Assembly: GCA_900551715.1 (NCBI GenBank)
Contig: URXG01000029.1
Location: 1-26,398, forward strand
Length of the DNA: 26,398 nucleotides
DNA from: an uncultured Blautia sp.
GTDB lineage: Bacteria > Bacillota > Clostridia > Lachnospirales > Lachnospiraceae
Direction: 5' to 3'
The position numbers and the translations under genes were made by a program. The notes under the pieces were generated by a model that saw only the letters and a program-made list of their open reading frames with translations, was not told where the DNA came from and made no database searches. Positions 1-7,611 of this stretch are shown here, in pieces (positions within the stretch are counted from its first letter, which is position 1; each line of letters opens with the position of its first letter).

Positions 1-53
1 ACCCGTGTTTTCGCCGTGAGAGGGCGACGTCTTAACCCCTTGACCAACTGGCC
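1..53 (-). tRNA. tRNA-Glu (anticodon CUC), 5' portion
   Basis: Read on the minus strand this is the first 53 nt of a tRNA; the T arm and 3' acceptor strand lie beyond the window edge. The visible parts are the 7-nt 5' acceptor strand GGCCAGT (47-53), a D arm closed by GTC/GAC, and an anticodon stem TCGCC/GGCGA around the loop CTCTCAC. The anticodon CTC falls at 18-20, which decodes the glutamate codon GAG. The start of the T stem (CGGGT) is at the edge. The D-arm sequence and the ACACGGGT run match the bacterial tRNA-Glu pattern. It has its own promoter about 40 bp upstream. The identity is secure, but the 3' end and any CCA cannot be seen. Confidence 0.93.
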
Positions 54-94
54 ATATTCCTCTGTCAGAAGTCCTTTCACTTGCCGACCTGCTT

Positions 95-123
95 AGTATA
101 TCTTACCTTATTCAAAAATGCAA
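95..123 (-). promoter_or_regulatory. sigma-A promoter for tRNA-Glu
   Basis: On the minus strand a -35 box TTGCAT (118-123) is followed by a 17-bp spacer and a -10 box TATACT (95-100). Transcription would start near position 88, giving a leader of about 35 nt before the tRNA. It lies just downstream of the terminator at 141-190, so the tRNA is transcribed separately from the permease gene. Confidence 0.75.
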
Positions 124-140
124 GTATTTTTTTTATTTTT

Positions 141-190
141 TTCAAAAAAACAGATCTGCCACTCTTTTCAGAATATAACAGACCTGTTTT
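141..190 (-). terminator. rho-independent terminator ending the folC-to-permease series
   Basis: On the minus strand AAACAGGTCTG (179-189) pairs with CAGATCTGTTT (148-158). This is 11 pairs including one G-U, with a 20-nt loop, and it runs into seven T residues. It lies about 45 bp past the permease stop codon. The plus-strand side is also T-rich, but no plus-strand gene enters from the left. Confidence 0.75.
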
Positions 191-233
191 ATTATTTTTT
201 TATTATCTTTATTATTCGGTAATTTCAACCAAT

Positions 234-1370
234 TTAACCAAGATCAATCTTCAAATCTCCAGGCTTAATAATTCCCTTTGCCCGGAAGATTTTGCCGATC
301 ACCCAGGTAATGAGTAACGGCAGTACAAAGCAGATCAGGATCATACCGATCCATTGAAAAGCACCGGTCTCATATCCTTCCGGCATCTGTGCCCATCCTG
401 TCACCACGCCAATTGGTCCTACCAGACCGGAAGTTCCCATTCCTGAAGAAATAGCAGGACCGTTATTTCTCATCTGAAATACACAGGTAGCCAGCGGTCC
501 TGTAATAGCAGATGTGATCACTGGCGGAATCCATAATACCGGCTTTTTCATAAGGTTGGGAACCTGCAGCATAGAAGTTCCCAGTCCCTGTGCGACAAAT
601 CCACCTACGCCGTTATCAGGAAGACTTAAGATAGCATATCCCAGCATATGTGCACAGCAGCCTGCAGCTGCAGCGCCTCCTGCAAGAGCAAGTCCGTTCC
701 ATACTTCCATGGTCATAGTGCCATCTGCAACGCCAGCCAGTACTGCTCCGCCGCTGATACCGATGGCTGCACAGATAGCAGCAGAACTGATGGGCAGTGT
801 AAGTACCACTCCCACAACTACAGATATGATGATTCCCATCCAGAAAGGTCTTAAGTTGGTAGCCCATCCGATAAAGATACCCAGTCCGTCGCAGATATTC
901 TTACATACCGGTGCCAGAATCATGGCAAGAACAACACCCACGATCACTGTCACTGCCGGCGTAACAATAATATCAATCTTTGTTTCCTTAGATACCAGTT
1001 TACCGATCTCACAGGTAATCACTGCTACAAAAAACACTGCCAGAGGACCTCCGGAACCGCCGATCGCATTACATGCTGCTCCCACTGCACAAAGAGAATA
1101 CATAACCAGAGGCGGAGCCTGAAGGGCATAACCTATAGCAAGTGCCATAGCTGCTCCTGTCACGCTGGTGGCATAGCCACCGATCTCCAGAAGTTTTTCG
1201 GAAATAAAGCTTCCAGGCATTACATTCTGACCGATGGTATTGATAATGGTGCCGATCAGCAGAGAAGCAAACAGACCCAATGCCATAGATCCCATTGCAT
1301 CAATTCCATATCTTTTGAAAGATATAATCACATTTTTTCTCTGCAGAAAACTTTGTTTTTCTGTATTCAT
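234..1370 (-). CDS. orphan PTS-type EIIC permease (PTS_EIIC_2 family)
   Basis: This is a 378-residue polytopic inner-membrane protein with about nine to ten hydrophobic segments and short loops. After a basic N-terminal tail it shows long Gly/Ala-rich helices and family-like stretches such as GGSGGPLA near residue 105 and SSGMGTSGLVGPIG near residue 310. The overall pattern matches the PTS_EIIC_2 (PF13303) group, annotated as PTS sugar transporter subunit IIC. No EIIA, EIIB or HPr gene is nearby, so the substrate and even phosphotransfer activity are unknown. The ATG is preceded by GAGGG at a good distance. It follows ppk1 by 53 bp. No convincing promoter is seen in the gap, so read-through from ppk1 is likely. 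A hairpin terminator follows. Confidence 0.8.
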   Translation of the reverse strand: MNTEKQSFLQRKNVIISFKRYGIDAMGSMALGLFASLLIGTIINTIGQNVMPGSFISEKLLEIGGYATSVTGAAMALAIGYALQAPPLVMYSLCAVGAACNAIGGSGGPLAVFFVAVITCEIGKLVSKETKIDIIVTPAVTVIVGVVLAMILAPVCKNICDGLGIFIGWATNLRPFWMGIIISVVVGVVLTLPISSAAICAAIGISGGAVLAGVADGTMTMEVWNGLALAGGAAAAGCCAHMLGYAILSLPDNGVGGFVAQGLGTSMLQVPNLMKKPVLWIPPVITSAITGPLATCVFQMRNNGPAISSGMGTSGLVGPIGVVTGWAQMPEGYETGAFQWIGMILICFVLPLLITWVIGKIFRAKGIIKPGDLKIDLG

Positions 1371-1423
1371 TTTTTTCCCTCGCTCATAAAGTTAATTGAA
1401 TTTACAATTTTGCAGCAATCCTG

Positions 1424-3577
1424 TTATTCTTCCGGATCTGCTACCGGTTCCGCTGGAATAAACACTCTTCCATGAGCTTTTTCTTCTTTCTTTTTCTGTT
1501 TTGCCTTTTCCTGGGCTTCTTTGCAGAAATCCATCTGTGAATTTACAAGGACTTTACCACGTTTATCCTGTTTTTCATAGGTACCGTCCGGCCGAAGGAT
1601 ATGTGCTTTCACATTATCCTGGAATTCAAGTTCCAGTACATGAAGAATTTCTTTTTTAATTTTTTCATCTTCTACAGGGAATACGATTTCTACACGTCTG
1701 TCCAGGTTACGAGGCATCCAGTCGGCGCTTCCCATATAAATTTCTTCATTTCCACCATTATGGAAATAGAAAATGCGGCTGTGCTCCAGAAATTCTCCCA
1801 CAATTGAACGGACATGGATATTTTCACTGATTCCGGGAATTCCCACTTTAAGACAACAGATCCCACGAACCAGAAGATCCACCTGCACGCCACAGGAGGA
1901 AGCATAATAAAGTGCTGCCATAACAGCCGGATCACAAAGGGAATTCATCTTGGCTTCGATATGTGCCGGAAGTCCTGCTTTCGCATGGTCTGCTTCCCTT
2001 TCGATCAGTTTCAGGAAACGGTCTTTCATCCAGATCGGTGCCACGATCAGCCGGTTCCAGCGTTTTGGTTCGGAATATCCGGAAAGCATATTGAACACTG
2101 CAGTTGCATCTTCCCCAAAATGCTCATCACAGGTAAAGATACCACAGTCTGTATAAAGTTTTGCTGTAGAATCATTATAATTACCGGTAGCCAAGTGTAC
2201 ATACCGGCGGATTCCTGTTTCTTCTCTTCTTACTATCAGTGTGATCTTACTGTGAGTTTTCAGTCCAACCAGACCATAAATAACATGGCAGCCTGCTTTT
2301 TCAAGCATTTTGGCCCAGACGATATTATTTTCTTCGTCAAAACGTGCTTTCAGTTCTACCAGCACAGTAACCTGTTTGCCATTTTCTGCTGCCTGTGCAA
2401 GAGCTGCAATGATCGGCGAATGACCGCTGACACGATAAAGGGTCTGTTTGATAGCAAGTACATCCGGATCTTTTGCCGCCTGACGGACAAAATCCACCAC
2501 AGGGTCAAAGCTCATATATGGATGATGGAGGAATACATCCCCTTCCCGGATTACCTGAAAGATATCTTTGTCATTCTGAAACTCCGGAACAGGTGCTGGT
2601 GTATATTTGGGGCTTTTGTACTGGTCAAACCCCTCCAACCCATAGACTTTCATAAGCATAGTCAGATCCAGGGGACCACTGATCTGGTAAATATCGTCGT
2701 TTTTGATCTCGAATTCTTTTTTCAGAATTTCCAGAAGACGTTTATCCATTTTTTCTTCTGCTTCCAGGCGGATCACTTCTCCCCATTGTCTTTTTTTCAG
2801 CTGTTTCTGGATTTCTACCAGAAGATCTTCTGCCTCATCTTCGTCAATACTCAGATCTGCATTTCTCATAATTCTGTAAGGATGTGCACAGACAACATCA
2901 TTACTCAGGAAAAGTTTGCCAATATTCCGTTCAATAATCTCCTCCAGAAGAATCACTGTACGCTCTTCTTTTCTGGTAGCAGGAATTTCCACGATTCTTG
3001 GCAGTACGGAAGGAACCTGAACTGTTGCAAATTCCAGTTCTTTTGTATGTTTCTTGTTATTTTTCTTTGCAATAAGAGCACCGATGTTCAGTGTCTTATT
3101 ACGGATCAGGGGGAATGGTCTGGAAGAATCCATTGCCATAGGTGTCAGCACAGGATATACATTATCCTCAAAATAGCGGTCCACAAACTGTGCCTGTTTT
3201 TCAGACAGTTTCTCATGTTCTGTCACCAGATGAAGTCCTGTTTTTTCCAGCACCGGAAGTACCGATCTGTTGAAAGTATTATACTGTACACGCACCAATT
3301 CATGAGTCTGTGTACTGATTTCTTTCAGCTGCTGTTCCGAAGTCATACCTGCAATATCTTTTTTCTTATAACCTGCATGAACCTGGTCTTTCAGAGAAGC
3401 CACACGTACCATAAAAAATTCATCCAGATTGGAAGATGTGATACTTAAAAATTTCAGTCTTTCAAATAAAGGCAGGGTCTTGTCTCTGGCTTCACTCAAA
3501 ACTCTTTCGTCAAATTTCAGCCAGCTCAGTTCTCTGTTTACATAGTATTCCGGTTTTGCAAATTTACTTAAATCCAT
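1424..3577 (-). CDS. ppk1: polyphosphate kinase 1
   Basis: PPK1 reversibly polymerises the gamma-phosphate of ATP into inorganic polyphosphate at the membrane/cytoplasm. The 717-residue length is typical. All four family regions are present: an N-terminal helical domain with NRELSWLKFDERVL near residue 14, a head domain, and two phospholipase-D-like catalytic domains. By alignment with E. coli PPK, the phosphoacceptor histidine (His435) corresponds to His442 in the THSK motif, and His454 corresponds to His461 in VHLATGNYN. The same 19-residue spacing is kept. The second PLD-like domain has GSADWMPRNLDRR, which shapes the ATP site. The C-terminus carries a short Lys/Glu-rich tail. A GGGGAG ribosome site precedes the ATG. 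The gene starts only 12 bp after the Ppx-like gene, a classic synthesis/breakdown pair. Confidence 0.97.
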   Translation of the reverse strand: MDLSKFAKPEYYVNRELSWLKFDERVLSEARDKTLPLFERLKFLSITSSNLDEFFMVRVASLKDQVHAGYKKKDIAGMTSEQQLKEISTQTHELVRVQYNTFNRSVLPVLEKTGLHLVTEHEKLSEKQAQFVDRYFEDNVYPVLTPMAMDSSRPFPLIRNKTLNIGALIAKKNNKKHTKELEFATVQVPSVLPRIVEIPATRKEERTVILLEEIIERNIGKLFLSNDVVCAHPYRIMRNADLSIDEDEAEDLLVEIQKQLKKRQWGEVIRLEAEEKMDKRLLEILKKEFEIKNDDIYQISGPLDLTMLMKVYGLEGFDQYKSPKYTPAPVPEFQNDKDIFQVIREGDVFLHHPYMSFDPVVDFVRQAAKDPDVLAIKQTLYRVSGHSPIIAALAQAAENGKQVTVLVELKARFDEENNIVWAKMLEKAGCHVIYGLVGLKTHSKITLIVRREETGIRRYVHLATGNYNDSTAKLYTDCGIFTCDEHFGEDATAVFNMLSGYSEPKRWNRLIVAPIWMKDRFLKLIEREADHAKAGLPAHIEAKMNSLCDPAVMAALYYASSCGVQVDLLVRGICCLKVGIPGISENIHVRSIVGEFLEHSRIFYFHNGGNEEIYMGSADWMPRNLDRRVEIVFPVEDEKIKKEILHVLELEFQDNVKAHILRPDGTYEKQDKRGKVLVNSQMDFCKEAQEKAKQKKKEEKAHGRVFIPAEPVADPEE

Positions 3578-3589
3578 GTCCTGCTCCCC

Positions 3590-5125
3590 CTATATTCTTC
3601 TTTTTCTTTTCAGTACAAGATGGATTCCAAATACTTCCTCAAAGAATTCTACCTTATCCTTTAAGAGCCCCAGCTCCAACGAAATATCCTGACTGGAATC
3701 AACAACAAGCTGCAGTTCCCGGTCTTTCAATACCGCTTTCAGTCCCTGTACTTTCTGGTAATGACTGCGGTCCATAGCATTGGCAAGACGAAGGATCGCT
3801 GTCAGTTTGGCTACCAGAAGATAACTGTTTCTATCCATTCCCGGTCCTGCGGTGTTATTACCATAATAAACAAATTCTGTAGTGTTATAACGCACTGCAC
3901 TTGCGATCACCCGTCTCTCTTCTGTGGAAAGTCCGATGATCTCCGTTGCCATGATAATACGATAAGAACATTCTGCCACATCTGCCAGACTGATGTATTT
4001 TCCACAGTCATGAAGCTGCACTGCAATTTGGAGAAGAAGCCGTTCTCTTGCACCCATTCCATGGATTTTTTTCATGCTGTCAAAAATGCCAAGTGCAATC
4101 TCTGTTGTTCCATGGATATGGTTCTTGCTGCTGGAATAGCGCTTTGCGATATTTCTGGATGCAACCACAATATCGTTTTCAAAATTGTGGGCGCTTTTGA
4201 TGAATTTCTTTTTTTCTCCGTAATCATAGGCGATTCCATCAAGAAGCGAAACTCCCGGCACCCACACAGACTCTGCCTGAAAGATTTCAAGAAAACTTTT
4301 GCAGACAACCATGGTAGGTATCACAAGAGATGCATATTCCGGATCAACATCCATTTCTTCTGTTAATGTCTGCTCTGTTTTGTAGACAGTTCTTTCGTAT
4401 CTGCGGGTAAATTCCTCTGCTGTAATAATATGGCTGTTTAGTTCTTCCCGGAAGATCGTATCTGTAAGAAAATCACCCATGAGAATCACATTTTTAATGT
4501 CTCTGTCTTTCAGATATAATCTCTGAAAAGCAGTCAGATCATTTCGGATAAAACCTTTGATCAGTTCATCATAATGAGCAGTGGTTTTTTCCAGTTCTTT
4601 CAGGCGTTCCCGGATACGCATGCTTCCCATTTTAAGACTCTGTGTAGTCACAAGTGCATCTTTGTCAAAAAGAGAAACCTGAAGGCTACCCCCGCCTACA
4701 TCCAGAATGGCAGTTCCCTTCTGAATCATTTTTTTGAAGTCTGTCTCAATTGCTGCAATAGACTTATAACCCAGAAAATGCTGCTCTGCATTACTTAAGA
4801 TCTCCACCTGGATCCGGGTTCTCTGGTAGATCTGTTCCTGCACGATCAAAGGATTGATCATTTCCCGGAATGCACTGGTTGCACAGGCACGATAATCGGT
4901 TACTCCAAACTCTCTCATGATCTTCCCAAAATCCAGAAGTATCTCGCAGATGGAATCTACCATCTGTGGATCCAGCCGTCCGGAAGAATAGGCATCCTTA
5001 CCAATCTCCAGACGATATCTTACATCATTCAGTTCACGAAAACCTATTTTTCTGGAAAATTCAAAAATCTTCATGCTGACTTCGTAAGATCCGATATCAA
5101 TGGCTGCAAAAGTAGTAACTGCCAT
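3590..5125 (-). CDS. ppx: Ppx/GppA-like exopolyphosphatase with C-terminal HD domain
   Basis: This 511-residue protein has the Ppx/GppA architecture: two actin-like ASKHA subdomains (about 1-310) and a C-terminal HD-type helical domain (about 320-511). Family members hydrolyse terminal phosphates of polyphosphate or convert pppGpp to ppGpp. The phosphate-binding motif 1 reads DIGSYE at residues 10-15, and motif 2 reads DVGGGSLQ near 139-146. The glutamate pair of E. coli Ppx (Glu120-Glu121) aligns with Glu114-Gln115, so the catalytic-base position is occupied by Gln. These departures from DLGSNS, GGGSTE and EE make activity uncertain. The HD motif LHDCGK (His372-Asp373) is intact, unlike the HE found in E. 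coli Ppx. AAGGAG precedes the ATG. Placement right before ppk1 supports a role in polyphosphate metabolism. Confidence 0.85.
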   Translation of the reverse strand: MAVTTFAAIDIGSYEVSMKIFEFSRKIGFRELNDVRYRLEIGKDAYSSGRLDPQMVDSICEILLDFGKIMREFGVTDYRACATSAFREMINPLIVQEQIYQRTRIQVEILSNAEQHFLGYKSIAAIETDFKKMIQKGTAILDVGGGSLQVSLFDKDALVTTQSLKMGSMRIRERLKELEKTTAHYDELIKGFIRNDLTAFQRLYLKDRDIKNVILMGDFLTDTIFREELNSHIITAEEFTRRYERTVYKTEQTLTEEMDVDPEYASLVIPTMVVCKSFLEIFQAESVWVPGVSLLDGIAYDYGEKKKFIKSAHNFENDIVVASRNIAKRYSSSKNHIHGTTEIALGIFDSMKKIHGMGARERLLLQIAVQLHDCGKYISLADVAECSYRIIMATEIIGLSTEERRVIASAVRYNTTEFVYYGNNTAGPGMDRNSYLLVAKLTAILRLANAMDRSHYQKVQGLKAVLKDRELQLVVDSSQDISLELGLLKDKVEFFEEVFGIHLVLKRKRRI

Positions 5126-5150
5126 AGCTCAAACTCCTTCCTGAAGTATT

Positions 5151-6455
5151 TTATTCTTTTTTGCCAAGCAGATGATCAATAAACTGCTGTGCTGTACGTC
5201 CTGTAAGACCGCCATGGGAAATCTCCCACTTGCCTGCTTCCAGAAGAAGTTCTTCTTCCGGCATATTGATGCCATGACGGGCTGCCAGTGTTTTAACGAT
5301 AGTATGGAATTCTTTTCTGTCTGGTGCCCCAAAGTAAATACGTACACCAAAACGATAAACAAGAGAAAGTTTCTCCTGTACGGTATCTGAGGAATGGATA
5401 TCGTCATTATCCCCTACTTCCAGCTTATCTCCGGCTCTCTCTCTTACCAGATGACGGCGGTTGCTGGTAGCATAGATCAGAATGTTATCCGGTTTTCTTT
5501 CCAGGCCACCCTCAATCACTGCTTTCAGATATTTATATTCGATTTCAAATTCCTCAAAGGAAAGATCATCCATATAAATGATAAATTTGTAATTACGGTC
5601 TTTGATCTGTGCGATCACCTGATTCAGGTCCTGAAACTGGTGTTTATATACTTCAATGATCCTTAAGCCATCATCATAATATCTGTTAAGGATCCCTTTG
5701 ATACTGGAGGATTTGCCGGTTCCTGCATCACCAAAAAGCAGACAGTTGTTGGCTTTCCGCCCCTGTACAAAAGCCTCAGTATTTTCGATAAGTTTCTGTT
5801 TCGGGATCTCATATCCCACCAGATCTTCCAGACGTACGTGTGCGATCCTGGTAATAGGAACGATCTGTGCTTTCCCTTTCTCATCCCGTTCGATACGAAA
5901 TGCCTTGTGAAGTCCCAGCTTGCCTACGCCAAAATCCTTATAGAACTGTACCATATCTTCCATAAACTCACCTGTGTCTTTTGCCACAGCAAGAGTCTTG
6001 CTCATATCACAGATACGGTCCCGAATACGTTTATTGAACATTTTGCCTGTATTTTCCGGAATTTCATAATTACAGAGAATCTTACAACAGGATGTATGGA
6101 AAATACTGTCCAGTGTATTCAGGTCAAAGTCATACAGTTCTTTGAAAATAGCAAAATCATGAAGAGCAAGCTGATTAATGCTTCCCTCAATATGTCCTCT
6201 GATCTCACTGGCTGTACTGAAAGCATTTTCGTGATTTACCAGAAGAAGAGTCAGATAATCGTGCCACAGATTCCCTGAAAATCCATAGTTGCCGGCTGTT
6301 TCAATAAGACCGTTTACACATTCATAAAATACCGGTTCCATAGCTTTTGCATTGACTACGGAACTTTCACAGGCATCCATCAGAGCTGTCATTTTTTCAA
6401 GGATTTCTCCATGCTGAAAGTTTCTGTATAATACACATTCTTTAATTCTGGTCAT
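5151..6455 (-). CDS. DUF815-family AAA+ ATPase
   Basis: This 434-residue cytoplasmic protein has an N-terminal helical region (about 1-190) and an ATPase core. The core shows Walker A GDAGTGKSS near residue 243, Walker B FIIYMDDLS near 289, and a sensor-1-like ATSNRRHL near 335. It ends in a helical lid. This matches DUF815 (PF05673), a widespread P-loop family whose cellular role is not established. An in-frame ATG exists 39 bp further upstream (6494), but the ATG at 6455 is chosen because AGGAGG sits 9 nt before it. With that start the gene overlaps the end of pheA by 14 bp, implying translational coupling. The Ppx-like gene follows after 25 bp. Co-expression with ppx and ppk1 suggests, but does not show, a link to phosphate or stress physiology. 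Confidence 0.85.
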   Translation of the reverse strand: MTRIKECVLYRNFQHGEILEKMTALMDACESSVVNAKAMEPVFYECVNGLIETAGNYGFSGNLWHDYLTLLLVNHENAFSTASEIRGHIEGSINQLALHDFAIFKELYDFDLNTLDSIFHTSCCKILCNYEIPENTGKMFNKRIRDRICDMSKTLAVAKDTGEFMEDMVQFYKDFGVGKLGLHKAFRIERDEKGKAQIVPITRIAHVRLEDLVGYEIPKQKLIENTEAFVQGRKANNCLLFGDAGTGKSSSIKGILNRYYDDGLRIIEVYKHQFQDLNQVIAQIKDRNYKFIIYMDDLSFEEFEIEYKYLKAVIEGGLERKPDNILIYATSNRRHLVRERAGDKLEVGDNDDIHSSDTVQEKLSLVYRFGVRIYFGAPDRKEFHTIVKTLAARHGINMPEEELLLEAGKWEISHGGLTGRTAQQFIDHLLGKKE

Positions 6456-7605
6456 TGGGTTCTTCCTCCTGTTGTCCATAATTCCCAAGTACACGCATAC
6501 GATTGGCTTCTGCTTCTAATCCCCGCAGAGCATTCTTGACTGCCGGTTGTTCCAGATTACCTTCAAAATCAACAAAGAACCGATACTCCCAGGTTTTACC
6601 TGCAATAGGTCTGGATTCAATCTTTGTCATATTCAGACCATTATATATAAAATGAGAAAGCATATTATAAAGAGTACCGCTTGTATGTGGAAGCTCAAAA
6701 CATACACTGACTTTCGCAGCTGTTTTCTCATAGACAGGTTTTGCACTGACTACAATAAAACGCGTAACATTTTTTTCGTTGTAGCAGATGTTTTCAGCCA
6801 GAACAGAAAGGCCATACAGCTCTCCTGCAGCACGACTTGCAATAGCTGACTGCTCTCTTCTCTGTTCTTCATGGATTTTTTTTGCTGCTCCGGCAGTGTT
6901 TTCGGTTTTGACTGTTTTCCAGGAAGGGTGCTGCTCCAGATATCTTTTGCACTGTGCCAGTGCCTGCGGATGAGAGTAAACCCTTTCGATCTCACCAAGT
7001 CCGACTCCTGGAAGTCCCAGAAGCACATGCTCAACTTTTACACCCTGCTCCCCTACAATATAAAGCTGATATTCTGTCAGAAGATCATAAATATCCGTAA
7101 CAATGCCTTCTGTGGAATTCTCAATAGGAAGCACTGCATAATCTGCCTTGCCGGATGCAACTTCTTCCATGGCATCCCGGAAAGTTTTTACGTGGTAACT
7201 GTTGATATCATCAGGAAAATAAGCCCGCATGGCAGCATAACTGTATGCACCCTCTACCCCCTGAAAAACCACATTGACATCTTTCAGCGGAAGTGCATCT
7301 ACCATTTCGTAGTCTCTTTTTTCTTCAATGCCATTACTGGTAAGAAGCTGATACTGTCTCTTGCGGCTGATAGCCATGATCTGCTGAAAAAGTTCCTGCA
7401 CACCCAGAGTATTGAATTCTCCATGTGCCTGCTCTTCCAGAACTTTCAGTTTGTCCTTCTCCCTTTTGGGATCCAGGACTTTCTTTCCTGTATGTATCTT
7501 ATATTTTGCAACATCTTCACAGACTTTCATTCGTTTTTCAAAAAGACTCATGATCTCTTTGTCGATCACATCAATCTCTTTTCGGCATTCCTGTAAATCT
7601 ATCAT
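6442..7605 (-). CDS. pheA: bifunctional chorismate mutase / prephenate dehydratase
   Basis: P-protein of phenylalanine synthesis: it converts chorismate to prephenate and then to phenylpyruvate. The 387-residue chain has three parts. An AroQ-type chorismate mutase (about 1-90) begins with the pattern CRKEIDVIDKEI. A prephenate dehydratase domain (about 110-285) has FQGVEGAYS near 112, the ENSTEG motif near 160 and TRFIV near 281, which carries the conserved Thr. A C-terminal ACT domain (about 295-375) has ESRP near 330, the phenylalanine-binding motif, so feedback inhibition is expected. The region aligned with the usual GALV motif reads SGTLY. The ribosome site AAAGGA precedes the ATG. The gene begins 6 bp after folC stops. 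No leader peptide or T-box is visible, so control would be at the folC promoter or allosteric. Confidence 0.96.
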   Translation of the reverse strand: MIDLQECRKEIDVIDKEIMSLFEKRMKVCEDVAKYKIHTGKKVLDPKREKDKLKVLEEQAHGEFNTLGVQELFQQIMAISRKRQYQLLTSNGIEEKRDYEMVDALPLKDVNVVFQGVEGAYSYAAMRAYFPDDINSYHVKTFRDAMEEVASGKADYAVLPIENSTEGIVTDIYDLLTEYQLYIVGEQGVKVEHVLLGLPGVGLGEIERVYSHPQALAQCKRYLEQHPSWKTVKTENTAGAAKKIHEEQRREQSAIASRAAGELYGLSVLAENICYNEKNVTRFIVVSAKPVYEKTAAKVSVCFELPHTSGTLYNMLSHFIYNGLNMTKIESRPIAGKTWEYRFFVDFEGNLEQPAVKNALRGLEAEANRMRVLGNYGQQEEEPNDQN

Positions 7606-7611
7606 ACCTGT

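Noticed and set aside
514..1122. A 202-codon plus-strand frame opposite the permease gene
   Set aside because: It is a low-complexity Pro/Thr/Ala composition from the complement of a Gly/Ala-rich membrane protein, with no ribosome site or family match.
1371..1423. Separate promoter for the permease gene
   Set aside because: The best candidate (TTGCTG - 17 bp - TTAACT) is too weak to support, and the short gap fits read-through from ppk1.
1814..3448. A 544-codon open frame on the plus strand opposite ppk1
   Set aside because: It lies antisense to a fully conserved ppk1, has a Cys/His/Phe-rich composition typical of a mirrored coding strand, no domain pattern and no ribosome site.
6456..6494. 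Upstream ATG at 6494 as the start of the DUF815 gene
   Set aside because: A strong AGGAGG lies 9 nt before the ATG at 6455, while the upstream ATG has no ribosome site and would deepen the overlap with pheA.
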